Shown here: positions 35,139 through 47,800 of the stretch, one piece after another
Layout of the letters: every line of letters starts with the position of its first letter
How positions within the stretch are numbered: the first letter of the stretch is position 1
Origin: Agrostemma githago
Taxonomy: Eukaryota; Streptophyta; Magnoliopsida; Caryophyllales; Caryophyllaceae
DNA: 64,000 nt
Direction of reading: 5' to 3'
Assembly: GCA_958450325.1 (NCBI GenBank)
Contig: OY288243.1
Coordinates: forward strand, 65,146,606-65,210,605
Translations under genes and position numbers: made by a program
The notes under the pieces: model-generated
What the model saw: only the letters and a program-made list of their open reading frames with translations
Database searches by the model: none
Told to the model about the DNA's origin: nothing

Positions 35139-36645
35139 TTAGCTAGACATATTATCTTTCCAGGGTGTCGGCGTTCCATTGTGCGTTCAGCTCTCAGCCT
35201 TCTGGGTTGGCGATTTTGTACGTTCTTGTTCCCAAAATCTGGGTCACCTGGTATGGGCCATCCTAGTTGGCGCTCAGTTTGCCGTGCTCCCTGGACTTGC
35301 CTACAGCCTGCGTCTTCCTTAGTACCAGGTCACCTATCTGGAATCTTCTCTCCTCCACCCTCTTGTTGTATGCCTTTCTCATTCTTTGTTGATAGGCGCC
35401 TATGTTGATGCTGGCCTCTTCCCTGATTTCATGGATCAGGTCTAGGGCCTCGGCCATTGCTGCTTCGTTGTCAGCCTTGCTGTATTGCTGAGCCCGCAGG
35501 GTAGGAATTCGTACTTCGATGGGTAGTAGAGCCTCTGCTCCATATACCAGGCCAAATGGCGTCTGACCTGTTGATTCTTTCCTGGTGGTCCTTATTGACC
35601 AGAGTATACTCGGTAGCTCGTCAGCCCATCTTCCTTTGAGATCATCTACCATCTTTCTGAGTCCATTTAGGATTTGTTTGTTAGCGGATTCGGCCTGCCC
35701 ATTGGTCTGCGGATGGCAGACGACTGAATAGGCGACGGTGATTCCATGTCCTTCCAGCCAAGCTCTTAGGGGGTCATTATCAAACTGCCTCCCATGATCA
35801 AACACTAACACTTTTGGTACGCCGAATCTGGTTATGATGTTTCTCCAGATGATCCTCCTGACTGCCGGCTCAGTGATGTTTGGGACTGCCTCGGTTTCCA
35901 CCCACTTTGTGAAGTAGTCAATCCCCACGATCAGAAACTTTCGTCCCCCTGTGGCCGTAGCAAAGGGACCCAGTATGTCCATCCCCCATTGGGTGAAAGG
36001 AATGGGGGATAGAATTGGCCTGAGCTCTTGAGCTGGGGCATGGATTGATGGAGCGAAAAGTTGGCATTTTTTGCATTTCTGGGTCAGGCTTCTTGCATCT
36101 GCCAGCATGGTAGGCCAGTAGTAGCCTGCCCTTATAGCTTTGTGGGCCAACGACCTTCCTCCAATGTGATGCCCGCATATCCCAGAATGGATGTCGTCCA
36201 AAACTTCCACGGCCCGCTCTGCCCCCAGGCATCTGAGCAGGGGGAAGGTGAAGGATTTCTTGTATAGTTCTTCATTAATTATCATGAACCATGCTGCTTT
36301 GGCCTGTACCTTCCTTCTTTGTACTGGATCAGGCGGTAGGATACCGTATTTTTTGAACTGAATGAGGGGGGTCATCCAGTTCTCCTGTTCCTCTTCGACG
36401 ATGCTGACTGTCTGGCAGGCGGTAGTGGACTTCTCATGCATAACATCAACCCAAAGTGACGTCCTTATGTCTTGCAGGCTGGAGCTGGCCAGTTTTGACA
36501 GGGCGTTAGCCCGATTGTTCTGTGATCGGGGTATTTGCCTGATTTCATAGGATTTTAGGCTTGATAACCCCTGCTTCACCTTTTCTAGGTAGGTGGCCAT
36601 GGCCTGATCCCTAGCCTCGTATTCTCCGTTGATTTGATTAGCGAT
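35139..36645 (-). pseudogene. pol: Element D integrase and end of second RNase H domain
   Basis: Open from the stop at 36648-36646 for over 440 codons. The first part completes the extra RNase H (NGEYEARDQAMA, NNRANALSKLAS). The integrase has the HHCC finger (GHHIGGRSLAHKA ... CKKCQLF) and the D-D-E core (GMDILGPF, VFDHGRQFDN, GQAESANK), and the GPF-type C-terminus begins near DLVLRK. A TAG stop follows GKLSAN at 35263, where E has TGG. Decayed coding continues to about 35139 (QVTQILGTRTYKIAN, then WNADTLE). It inserts cDNA into the host genome in intact relatives. Confidence 0.9.
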
Positions 36646-36855
36646 GAGTTAGGAGTCAGTTGCTAGTATAATTCGCTCTGCACCTGCAGCCTTAGCTAGA
36701 TTTATTCCCGCAAGTACGGCCTCATATTCTGCCTCGTTGTTTGATGCGAGGAAGGTGAATCTGAGCGCATGCTCAAAATCCACTCCTTCAGGGCTGGTCA
36801 GTACGACACCTGCCCCTGCACTATTGGCCGTTGAGGACCCATCAATGTGCACTAT
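36646..36855 (-). pseudogene. Element D second (Tat-type) RNase H domain, N-terminal part
   Basis: HIDGSSTANSAGAGVVL, NNEAEYEAVLAGI and ILATDS are the three acidic-residue motifs of an additional RNase H, the hallmark of Tat elements. It is bounded by TGA at 36855-36853 (W codon in E) and TAA at 36648-36646 (Q codon in E). Confidence 0.88.
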
Positions 36856-38514
36856 TCACTCTTCGGTGGGAGATTCTTCTTCCCCTGAGTGAGAACATTC
36901 AGCCAGGAAGTCCGCCAGGGCCTGTGCCTTGATGGCCGTCCTAGGTTGGTACGATATCCCCAGTCCGCTCAATTCAATTGCCCATTTTAGCAGCCTTCCG
37001 GATTTTTCAAACTTTTCCAATATCCTCTCCAGTGGCTGGTCGGTGAGGACCACAACAGGATGTGCGTCGAAGTAGGGCCTGGGTTTTCTGGCTGCTATGA
37101 CAACTGCATAGGCGGCCTTTGCAACCATAGGATAGTTTCTTTCTGCTGCCCCCAGGGCGGGACTTACAAAGTAGATGGGCTGCTGTGAGCCTGCTTCTTC
37201 TTTCAGGATGACTGCACTCGCTGTTGAGTTGGTGACAGCAATGTATAGGTATAATTTTTCTCCGGCCACGGGTCTTGCCAAGGTAGGGAGCTTCTTCAGA
37301 TGCTCTTTCAATTGTTCGAAGGCTTTCTTTTGCTCATCCTCCCATTTGAATTGTTTGTTGCCCTTCAACACTTTTAAGAAAGGGGTTGACTTGTCTGCTG
37401 ACCTGGCGATGAAGGGAGCTAGGGCGGCCATCCTGCCTGTGAGCCGTTGGATGTCCCTTATGGTTTTAGGCTCTGGAAGGTCTAGGACCGCCTAAATCTT
37501 TTCGGGATTGGCATCTATTCCCCTGGAGCTGACTAAGAACCCTAAGAATTTGCCCGATCGGACTCCAAACGTGCATTTTTTTGGACTCAACTTCATCTTG
37601 TATGATCGCAGGGAGGAGAATGTTTCCTGCAGGTCCGCCAGGTGCTCCCTGTCTCCCTTGCTCTTGACAATTGCGTCATCGACATAGGCTTCCAAGTTTC
37701 TCCCTTTTTGGTTTTCAAAGACCTTGTCCACCAATCGCTGATAGGTGGCGCCTGCATTCTTCAGCCCAAACGGCATCATTTTATACATGTAAGTGTCGTG
37801 GCTGGTTATGAAGGCGCACCTCACTCTGTCAGGCTGCCAGAGGTATACTTGATGGTACCCTGAGAATGCATCTAGAAAACTTAACGTGGTATACCCACTA
37901 GTGGCGTCCACTAGTTGGTCTATCCTGGGCAGGGGATAGCAGTCCTTTGGGCAGGATTTGTTGAGATTTGTGAAGTCTACGCACATTCTCCATGCGCCCG
38001 ACGACTTTTTGACCATCACAATGTTCGCCAACCACTCAGGGTAATCACAGACTTCAATGAAGTCTGCTTTTAAGAGTTTGTCTATTTCTTCTTTTATCGC
38101 CGCGTCTTTTTCCACGGGCATGTTTCTTTTCTTCTGTTTTACGGGGCGAGCCCCCGGGTTAACGTTCAGCTTGTGAACAATAAAAGCCGGGTCGACCCCT
38201 GGCATTTCGTCTGCAGAGTAAGCAAATACGTCCCTGTTTTCTCTTAAAACTGCAATTAACTCCTTTTGGTAGGACTCCTCCAGGTCGGCCCCTATGAGGA
38301 CCTGCCTCCCTGGTTCTAAGTCCACCAGCATGCTCTCCCCTTCAGGCTCTAAGTGGGCTGCTTTTTGCTGGGCAGCCGGGATTTCACCTTCCCTGCTAGG
38401 GGGAGCCTTCAGCTTTTCGTTTTTCTTTCCTTTCTTTTTCATGGGCTTGCAGGGCCACGGAATAACAGTGTCTGGCTGACTCCTGATCTCCATGAACCTT
38501 CCCCTCCATGCCAA
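36856..38514 (-). pseudogene. pol: Element D reverse transcriptase and first RNase H
   Basis: RT motifs: CVDFTNLNKSCPKDCYPLPR, SFLDAFSGYHQV, MMPFGLKNAGATYQR and catalytic YVDDAIVKSK. TAG at 37494-37492 splits it from the RNase H part (YLYIAVTNSTASAVIL, ALADFLAE). The N-terminal 40 codons overlap the protease frame in another phase, showing a small indel near 38430-38450 compared with element E. Confidence 0.9.
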
Positions 38515-39162
38515 AATCTGTCACATAGGCTATGGTGAGGGCCCTGATTGACACTGTGGCTTTGATTTCATCTAGGGTAGCCCGTCCTATCAGGGCGTTG
38601 TATGCAGATTTGGCATCCACCACAACAAATGATGCCCTGACATTCCTGGCGGAGGCCCCCTCCCCGAATGTTACCGGTAAGTCGATAATCCCCATAGGAA
38701 TTACACCTGCCCCACTGAACCCATACAAAGATCCAGGGGCTGGCTTCAGGTGTCTTCTCTCTAGATTCATTCTTTCAAAGGCATCCTTGTACAAGAGGTT
38801 TGTGTAGGCGCCAGTGTCCACCATGCATCTTTTGACAATGTGGTTGCTAATCTCTGGAGTGAGGACTAAGGGATCGCTGTGCGGGTATATGACTCTCCCT
38901 GCGTCTTCAGGGGTGATGCTCAAGGTCGTACCCTTTGGGCTTCCTGCCCTTTCGACGTAGCAAATCTGGTTTCGTAATTTGCGGATCTGCTTTTTCTGGC
39001 TTCGTCTGCTTGTTCGCCCCTCTGCGTCTCTTGACACTACATGAATGATCGTGCGATTTTGGGCGGAGCCTTCAGGCTTGTCTGCCGCTTCCTTTTGGGT
39101 TTTGTTCCTCGCTGCATACTTACTCAGCCAGCCGTTTCTTATGAGTTTCTCTATCTCGCCTT
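38396..39162 (-). pseudogene. Element D aspartic protease region
   Basis: Catalytic motif VDTGAYTNLLYKDAF preceded by KRCMV, then YNALIGRATLDE, the second hydrophobic strand typical of retropepsins. Frame is continuous with the Gag zinc knuckle and ends by frameshift at 38396. It cleaves the Gag-Pol polyprotein in intact relatives. Confidence 0.87.
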
Positions 39163-40869
39163 TTAGTGTCGGCATTCCTCCGTGGTATGGCCTATGCAAT
39201 CATGGAACGTGCAGAATTTTTTAGGATCCCCCTTTGGGCTGCGCGGCTTGTTTGGACGATTCCATTTTGCTGTTTCCTTCTCCAGCACAAAGATTTCTGC
39301 TCTCGGCCTATTGAGGGCCGTGTAACTGTCAAACCTCGGTTGGTAAGCTGTGCGTTCTTTCTTGGGGGTATCCCCCTCCTCTCTCTGTTTACCTGGCTCG
39401 TTTCTGCCGCGTCCACCCTGCGGTCCCCCTTGCGGCCTTGCTTGGCCTGCAGGGGTGTCTGGCAGGCTGTGAAACTCTTCCTGCAGAATGAACCCTTCAG
39501 CGATTTTTCTGGCTTTGGCCAAAGTTTCAGGTTGGGCCCTGATCATCTGATTCTTCATTTCCCCTGGGAGCAGGGAGATTGTCAGGGCGTAGGCAGCGGT
39601 GGAATCATCGATCTCTCTGACTTGCTGGTAGGACAAGTCAAACCTCTTTAGGTATTCCCTGACGCTTTCGCCCTTTTTCTGCTTCAGGGTCATCAGATCA
39701 AACCGAGTGAGTCGCCTCCTTTTGTTTCCTGCATATTGTTCAAGGAAGGCCTCGGATAACTATATAAAAAAGCTGATCGACCCCTGGCGAAGATCCCTGA
39801 ACCATCCCCGTGCAAGCCCTACCAGGGTGGTTGGGAAGATTTTGCACTAGATTGCGTCATCCACGTCATACATGCCCATGTGACTCTCAAATGACCCCAG
39901 ATGATCCTCTGGATCTGTGGTCCCGTCAAACTTGACGGTGGGCATTTTGATTTTCAGGATGGGGTATTCTTGTACATCAGGATGAAGAGAAGTTTTTGTG
40001 GGCCTGCCTACCATTCAGGACCTGCTTTCCCCAGACTGGTTACCGTGGATATCCCATTGTCTAGGGATCGGTTTCCTCGTACTGGGGGAGCGGTGCCTCG
40101 GTGGCCGCCTGCTCGCTGCTTCGTCCTCCGTGTCAGGGGAGATTTGTCTGGATCGCTTTCTCCGGGACTGACCGAGGTTGTCATCTTGGTGGTACCTTGA
40201 TTCAAGCGGCTGTCCCCGGTGGAGACTAGACTGCAGGCTTTTGGACAGCCCTAGGGCTGGTTGTCCTTTTCCTGCTGGCGTTAGCCTGGAAAAGACCCCG
40301 CCCTGCTTTTCTCCCAGGCGTTTGGACGCAGGTTCCTTGTGCCTCATCCGCTCCTGCAATCCCTGAGACAGACCTCTTTTCTCTCTAGACGCGGACTCCG
40401 TGATGTGTATGGAGAATGCCTGTTGCTGGGCAGGCGGCTCTTGGCTGCCTACTGTGATGCGCCTCTGCACCTGTGCGTATACTTGAGTTGTTTTTCTTGC
40501 TTTCCTCTGGGCGTTCCTGGCGGTGGTTCGCTTCGTGCCCCCAGCCCCATCCCTGCTAACTGAGGGGGGCTGTCTGGGGGACGTTGCGACCCTGCCTACC
40601 AGGTCCTCAGGAGTGAACTCCTGGTTAAGCATCACGGAGAAGAAGGCGGCTGTCTGTACCATCTGAGCTGGGGTTAGGTTCAGGGTGTGCCCTGGATGTG
40701 CCCCCAGCTCTGGTGCTACAGCTGCACTTGGCATGCCCGGGAGACTAGTTCCCCCCATCCCCAGGATCGTGGTGGGAGGCGCCCTTTCCGGCTGCGGCAT
40801 GCCGTATAGGGGGGTCACCGGTGGGACCGTCGGACCTACCCCTACACTAGTGTCAATGATCTCAGGCAT
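39163..40869 (-). pseudogene. gag: Element D gag
   Basis: Starts at MPEIIDTS, 80 bp after the PBS, as in element E. It consists of a Pro/Gln-rich N-terminal domain (284 codons to TGA at 40017-40015, CGA in E), the retrotransposon Gag core (GWFRDLRQGS, LKQKKGESVREYLKRFDLSY) and a knuckle FCTFHDCIGHTTEECRH. Further stops: TAG at 39849-39847 (W in E) and TAG at 39762-39760. It forms the capsid-like particle in intact relatives. Confidence 0.9.
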
Positions 40870-40949
40870 GATTACATTGATTGGTTAGTTTTTGTAATTG
40901 GGAATGGTTCATTTTTCGTGGGTAATTCGTGAATACAACCAGATCGCTT

Positions 40950-40965
40950 CCCACAGACGGCGCCA
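40950..40965 (-). other. Primer binding site of element D
   Basis: The minus strand reads TGGCGCCGTCTGTGGG, three bases after the 5' LTR end. It is identical in element E. The matching tRNA ends GGCGCCA; I do not assign its amino acid. Confidence 0.85.
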
Positions 40966-40968
40966 AAT

Positions 40969-41653
40969 TGTTCCGATATTGGAATCAATTAACCCGACGT
41001 GGAATTCGGGTTCGTATCGTTTGATGTGGCTTTGAGTGACGACTGGCCAATCTTGACTGACTCTCTTTCCTCCTACTCCTTTAGTCGGACCTTCCCGGCG
41101 GAATGGGCTGGCTCCCTGCACACAGAACGCACAGGGCCTCGGAGGTTGCCCGAGGAAACCCTCTCCGATGCCCAAGTCAGTCCGTGAATGCCTTAAGGAG
41201 CCTAGCTCGTGAGGAACTAGGTGGTGATTTAAGAGTAAGAGTTCTAGAGAGAGAAAATCCAACCCCTTTCTTGTGTGAAATGGGAGAGTATTTATACCTT
41301 CCCACAAGAGAGGGAAGTAGAAGGAAAATGGGTGGATAAGGAGGTGACAAGTGGCTTCTTCCCATCCACCCATTCTCATTTACCTTTAGGCAAAACGACG
41401 AGGAGGTCCTTGGTGATCCCTGCCTTGCCTGCGGAGATTTCCCCAGAGGGCAGGCGGGTAGGGGTTGTGAGGGCTAGGCCTAAGCAGGGCGCGTCACCCT
41501 GCTGGTCAGCCGGTCATCTGGAGTCCTCAGTAGGTCTCCCACTTCAGTTTTTTTTCGCTTTGACTGTTTGCCGGATAGGTTTCCGGGCTCTTTAGGCAAC
41601 CTTCTGGGAGTCTGCCTAGCAGGCGGCTCGGAGCAGGCTGCCGACCCCTATCA
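40969..41653 (-). repeat. 5' LTR of element D, complete, 685 bp
   Basis: The minus strand starts TGATAGGGG and ends CGGAACA. The end was set by comparison with element E (CCGGAACA before ATTTGGCGCC). Matches 30912-31579. Confidence 0.9.
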
Positions 41654-41817
41654 TATATCTTCTACAAGTTTAGGTTTTTCTTCAACTTTCACATGAGTTA
41701 TTATTGGTTTAGTAAAAACAAGTGTCTTACAAATTTAAAAATAATCAAGTAAACCGTAGAAATTTAAACCTCTATACTAATTAACGAATAAAAGACAACG
41801 TACGTAAATTGAAAAAT
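41654..41817 (+). repeat. Tail of array unit 3 after element D
   Basis: Resumes with TATATCTTCTACAAG, corresponding to 29211 in unit 2. No gene. Confidence 0.88.
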
Positions 41818-44010
41818 ATGAATAACCTCAAATGAACAATATAATTATTTTATTAGAACCAATTATTTTTGAATTAGTAAATATAAATTAATTTATGAGG
41901 ATTTTCGTTTGACATCAATGTTAATGTCGGTTATTTGATTACAAAATTAAATACACTCATGCATATAATTTGGAAAACTTTTTATAGAAAAAATCAATTT
42001 TAACAATGAATGATGTAAATATGAAAGTGGACGATAAATGTATAGATTCAAATATGAATCTATACGTTAAATATGTATTAATAAAATTGTATGTTAATTT
42101 TGAGATACAAATACGTTAAATGTATAGATTCAAATATAAAAGTGGACGATACGAACAATTGTTTTCCATCACAAGTCACTTTACTTTTGTATTTCTTTTT
42201 GTTCCCAGTGTGAAACGTACTTGTGATATATATCAGAAATTTGAAATAATTTTAACTAAGTTTTCGATATGTATCCTTGAACAATCAAAATTGCTCTGCT
42301 ACTTGTTGTTTCAGTCCTTGTTATCTCTGAACAATGTTTCGCAAATGATTCTGTTGCCGCACCTAGCACCTCGAAGGCGGACGACTTTCAAAAATGTGAA
42401 AGGAAGCTAGGTGCAACTTTTGGCGGTGTAATATCCGAATATATCTTTAACAACGGAAAACAAGTATCGAAAGAAACTTGCAACGCTCTATTAAAGGTCG
42501 GAGAGGACTGTCACAAGCTTCTGACACAAGTGTCTATAGTCGACAAGCGTCTTGGTGAGAAAGAGACAAACGAAGCGTGGCATAAAAACGAAAAAAGTAT
42601 GGGAACTTTGCAAGACATTTGGACATGTTTCTAATTAGTTCGTTAATATATGTATTTATATCTTTAAATGGAAAATTAGTACGAGATATAACCAAATAAA
42701 TATGATTATTAGTTAAACATTGTCTGAAAGTTTCATTGATTACATTTTTATGGTAAATTGAACATAATAATATAGCTTCTACCACGGAGTTTTTTTTCAG
42801 TGTAGTGTCGTTGTTGAAGACATGCATATTATTTTACATTATTTGATTAATTATGCTTTTCGTTGATTCCAATGTTGATTAACAATCATATATATGTACT
42901 ATACTATTTTATCGCATTAACCTAACTATGTATCCCGTTTGTTAAAAAAATCTGAAATTTAGTCTAAATTAACCAAAGTGTTATTTTACTCTCTCTTATT
43001 TTGACTACACATATACTCATCTTCGAAATTCTATAGATAGAATAACATATCCTACAAACATCAATTAAATAAATGAGATATTTTTCATGTTGACCTATAA
43101 TAATGATTGGAACGAGTTGAATGAAGTGTTTACAAAAACTTAAAACTCATATATATATTATTTAAAATATATGTAAACATCGTATGTATCATGTGATTTA
43201 GTATTCCTTAAATTTCAGTTAAAGAACATTGGTCATATTTTATGTTGAAATTATTACTTAAGAATAGTCATTACATCAAAATGATTATGACTGAAATTGT
43301 AAAATTTTAAAAGCATCAAGTTATTTTCTTTCCATAAATATTAATATAAATAGTATCAATACTAAAAGGAGTGAAAAAATTTAAAAATTATTTTTTAAAA
43401 AAAAAAGCGAAAAACTACATACTATTGTCAACAATAACAAGTACGTACATACATCCATGTATATAGTCAAGATTTTCTTTAATCTTATCATTATTCGAAC
43501 ACTCACTATACTTCTGACATTGACAAAATAGCTAATATGTTTAAAAAATCTCGCAAAAATAGATATTTATATTTCTTAAAGTAAGAGAATTTCGCTCACG
43601 CCATCAGATGTAATTAACAATAAACTACGTAATGACGACTTTTCGAAGATTTTGTTTAATATAAATCCAGGAACAAAGTTATTCAAGTGATAGCAATTTA
43701 ATTTACTATTTTGTCAAATGATTAAATTGAAAATGTAGAATATGTGAATTCAAAAATAGTAATTCGCAACAAAAAGAAAAAAAGAAGAATCATACTGCAT
43801 ATGTAATAATTAAAATAAAGAAAAAATTGAGTATGTTACAAATTTATATATCTTCTACAAGATTAGGTTTTTCTTCAACTTTCACATGAGTTATTATTGG
43901 TTTAGTAAAAACAAGTGTCTTACAAATTTAAAAATAATCAAGTAAACCGTAAAAATTTAAACCTCTATACTAATTAACGAATAAAAGACAACGTACGTAA
44001 ATTGAAAAAT
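41818..44010 (+). repeat. Array unit 4
   Basis: 2193 bp, longer than others because of a local rearrangement near 42016-42070 that left the palindrome TATAGATTCAAATATGAATC plus TATA (42041-42064). Spacer 42639-44010 has no gene. Confidence 0.88.
42269..42638 (+). pseudogene. Prolamin-like gene copy 4, TGA at codon 4 plus 1-bp insertion
   Basis: Codon 4 is TGA (42278-42280). An extra A in the run near 42591-42596 shifts the last roughly 15 codons. Otherwise homologous over its full length, with all four mature cysteine codons present upstream of or at the shift. Confidence 0.87.
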
Positions 44011-44420
44011 ATGAATAACCTCAAATGAACAATATAATTGTGTTATTAGAACCAATTCTTTTTGAATTAGTAAATATAAATTAATTTATAAGGATTTTCG
44101 TTTGACATCAATGTTAATGTCGGTTATTTGATTACAAAATTAAATACACTCACGCATATAATTTGGAAAACTTTTTATAGAAAAAATCATTTTTAACAAT
44201 GAATGATGTAAATTATCTTTAAATATGTATTAATAATATTGTATGTTAATTTTGAGATACAAATAAGTTAAATGTATAGATTCAAATATAAAAGTGGACG
44301 ATATGAACAATTGTTCTCCATCACAAGTCACTTTACTTTTGTATTTCTTTTTGTTCCCTGTGTGAAACGTACTTGAGATATATATCGGAAATTTGAAATA
44401 ATTTTAACTAAGTTTTCGAT

Positions 44421-44731
44421 ATGTATCCTAGAACAATCAAAATTGTTCTACTACTTGTTGTTTCAGTCCTTGTTATCTCTGAACAATGTTTCGCAAATGA
44501 CTCTGTTGCCGCACCTAGCACCTCGAAGGCGGATGACTTTCAAAAATGTGAAAACAAGTATTGAAAGAAACTTGCAACGCTCTATTAAAGGTCGGAGAGG
44601 ACTGTCACAAGCTTCTAACACAAGTGTCTATAGTCGACAAGCGTCTTGGTGAGAAAGAGACAAACGAAGCGTGGCATAAAAACGAAAAAGTATGGGAACT
44701 TTGCAAGACATTTGGACATGTTTCTAATTAG
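44421..44731 (+). pseudogene. Prolamin-like gene copy 5, 58-bp internal deletion
   Basis: Codon 4 is AGA as in copy 1, and the signal peptide is intact. A 58-bp deletion after KCE shifts the frame and gives TGA at 44562-44564. The resulting 47-residue product would contain the signal peptide and only the first mature cysteine. Confidence 0.88.
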
Positions 44732-44812
44732 TTCGTTAATACATGTATTTATATCTTTAAATGGAAAATTAGTACGAGATATGATCAAATAAATATGGTT
44801 ATTAGTTAAACA

Positions 44813-44826
44813 TTGTCTGAAAGTTT
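44813..44826 (+). repeat. Left target-site duplication of the LINE
   Basis: TTGTCTGAAAGTTT, repeated at 49828-49841. Other units have it once. Confidence 0.88.
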
Positions 44827-44882
44827 TTTTTTTTGGTAAAGGGTAAGTATATATAAAAAAGGAAACAACAAAACAAAAATGA

Positions 44883-47800
44883 CTACATAAAATTATGTAG
44901 CCATTTAGCATCCTTAGCCGTTACAGGGTATTTAATCTTACACAAAATCCTATTTTTAACATCCGACACAATCAATTTAACTATCTCCTGTGGATGTCGC
45001 ACCACTTCATCAATCCTGCAAGCATTTCTTTGTCTCCAAATATGGTAAATAGTCGCATTGATCATCGCTCGAAGTACATTACATTGCAACTTCGAACCCC
45101 GCAATTTCGTAGCCCAGATCATCCCCGTGATACACGGGATTGGTTTCCTCACCCAATTGCTCAACAGCTCCATCACTCGAGAACTCCAACTGCAACCAAA
45201 GAAAAGATGTTCTAAACTCTCTTCTTCCCGCTCGCAGATAAAACACCGATCCGAGTCTGCAACCCCGATCCTAAAAAGTTTCTTCCTCGTATTAAGGGCT
45301 CCTCGAAACACTAGCCACGAGATGAAGCTATGTCTCGGAACACTCCACGCGCTCCACACACGTCTCGCCCACGGGACCGGTGAATTGCAAGATCGCAACT
45401 CCTGATAGGCCATCGAAATCGAGAAACTCGGCTCCGCTCCATGCCAAGTACCATTGACGAACATATTCTTAATTTTCTCTTTAGCCTGACAAATTTTCCT
45501 CCACGCCCACGTAACATCGGACTGAGGCCGATAATCATACCACTCCCCCCCCTTCAGATAAATGCTATTGACCCACCAAACCCACAACCGGTCCGGCTGA
45601 TCAAACACCCACGAAGCTAGCTTGGCCACGGCCGCTTCATTCCAGATATACAGATCCCTAATTCCCAAACCTCCTTCATCTTTAGGCCGACAAATTTTTT
45701 CCCAACTAACCAAAGCCCGGTTATTTCCTTCTACGCCTCCCTCCCATAAGAAATTACGACATAGAGAAATAATTCGAGCCATGACAAACTTAGGAATGAT
45801 AAAAATCATAGCCCAATAATTGTGCAGTTGAGACAGAACAGAATGGACCAGAGTCAGTCTCCCAGCATAAGACAGCTTACGGGCTCCGATACCAGAGATC
45901 CTCGAGATAATAAGGGCTATCAAGTTTCCACAATCAAGCTTACCTAAGCGAGTACTTTGGATAGGTAACCCAAGATACTGAAAAGGAAACGTACCTTCAA
46001 CGCAACCCGAGAAACGAAGGATCGCATTCCTCCTGTCTTCATCCACCCCTGCGAAATAAGCATGAGACTTACCCACACTTACACTCAGACCCGAGGCCCT
46101 GCTAAAGGAAGCAAAGGCACTCCACAAGAATTCCATCGATTCCCGGTCCCCTTTACAAAAAAGGAGGAGGTCGTCCGCGAAAAGCAAATGAGTCAGCTTC
46201 AAAGGACCACATTTCGGATGGAATTTAAAATTCCTATCCACTCTTCCAAAATCCATAATTCGAGAGAAGTATTCCATGCATATCGTGAATAACAAAGGCG
46301 ACATGGGATCCCCTTGTCTCAAACCTCTTTTCCCTCGAAAAAACCCAAAATTATCTCCATTAGCACAAAGAGAGTAGGAAACGGTCTCAACGCATTCCAT
46401 AACCAACCAACGAAAGTTGTCAGAAAAGTCCAAGGCTCTCAACATCTGGTCCACAAAACTCCACTCAACACTGTCATACGCCTTATGGATATCAACTTTA
46501 AACAGGCATCTTGGCGAAATTCTCCCCCTCTTATACATACGCACCAAGTCTTGACAAATCAGCACATTCTCCACAATACTACGCCCTTCAGTAAAACCTC
46601 CTTGATTAGGAGATATTATCTGAGGCAAAATCTTAGCCATCCTTGCACAGATAATTTTGGCAATACACTTGTACAAGACATTACAGCAAGCAATCGGCCT
46701 GAACTCTTTCACATTTTGAGGCTTATTCACTTTAGGAATCAGAACAATATTCGCACAATTCAATTGTTTTAAAAGCTTACCTGAGATAAAGAAATCCTGG
46801 ATAGCCATCACAACTTCCTCACTAATAATGTCCCACGAATCAATAAAGAATTGACTCGAGAAGCCATCCGGACCCGGAGATTTATCCCGAGGAATACAAA
46901 AAAGAGCCCTCTTGATCTCATCCGGTGTCACAATTGCCTCCAGAAACACTTTATGTTCCTGTGAGCAAATGGGACCCCGTCTAATCAAGTCAACATCAAT
47001 ATCCTCAACAACACGTGAATCACCGAGAAGCCCCCGGTAATACCGTGTGAAAGCATCCTCGATCGAGGCCTTACTATCACACACCAGGCCGTCCGCATCA
47101 GAAATCTTAGCTATAGCGTTGTGAGCACGTCGTCCTCGGAGGTGGCCGTGAAAGTACGCCGAATTTACATCCCCTTCACGGACCCATTTAAGCTTAGATT
47201 TTTGGCTCCAAAAATCAGCCCTAGCAGCGTGTAAAATCCTAACCTGCTCGTTCATCTCGCTCTCCTCTTGCAAAAGTTCCACAGATAAGTCAGATCTGAG
47301 ACGCTGCTGCAAAAGGTCGAGCCTGAGCTCAGCCTGATTACACCGACTTTCTATATCAGAGAAACAGTCAGCATTCAGTCTCTTCAACGGTCTTTTGAGA
47401 CCGGCCAATTTCTTTACTAACCGAAACATAGGCGTCCCAAAGATCGTCTCCTTCCACGCATTCGCGACACAAGTACGAAATTTCGGCGCTTTGCTCCACA
47501 TGTTCATGTACTTGAAGCTACGATTCTTCCTTACCGGAGGATGCTCCAGTTGAACAATACAAGGACAATGGTCAAAGGTTCCTTCAGGTAAGAAGTTCGC
47601 AAACCCATTCGGAAACAGACCCATCATCTCATCATTAATTAGACACCTATCAATACGACTATATACTCTAGTTTCAGCCACCCTATGTTTATTATTCCAA
47701 GTGTACCAAGAACCACTAGCTTTGCAATCACTTACATCACAGTTCGCCAAACAGTCACGAAATTGATTCATAGCTTCCTCCGGAGAAGTCCCTCCCAGAC

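Larger units (their letters stand above)
30912..41653 (-). mobile_element. Element D: Ty3/gypsy Tat-lineage retrotransposon with antisense gene
   Basis: 10.7-kb element on the minus strand: 5' LTR 41653-40969, PBS 40965-40950, gag-pol 40869 to about 35139, tandem repeats, a plus-strand accessory gene, and 3' LTR 31579-30912. Lineage is given by two RNase H domains after RT (the second of the extra Tat type) and absence of a chromodomain. Gag and pol carry several stops and a frameshift. LTRs differ by a few percent by eye. No target duplication: the outermost 15 bp of the 3' LTR and about 455 bp of array unit are missing at the left junction. Markedly more GC-rich than the array around it. 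Confidence 0.92.

Noticed and set aside
38294..40888. Several plus-strand frames over element D gag and protease
   Set aside because: Opposite-strand shadows of gag-pol with no counterpart preserved in element E.
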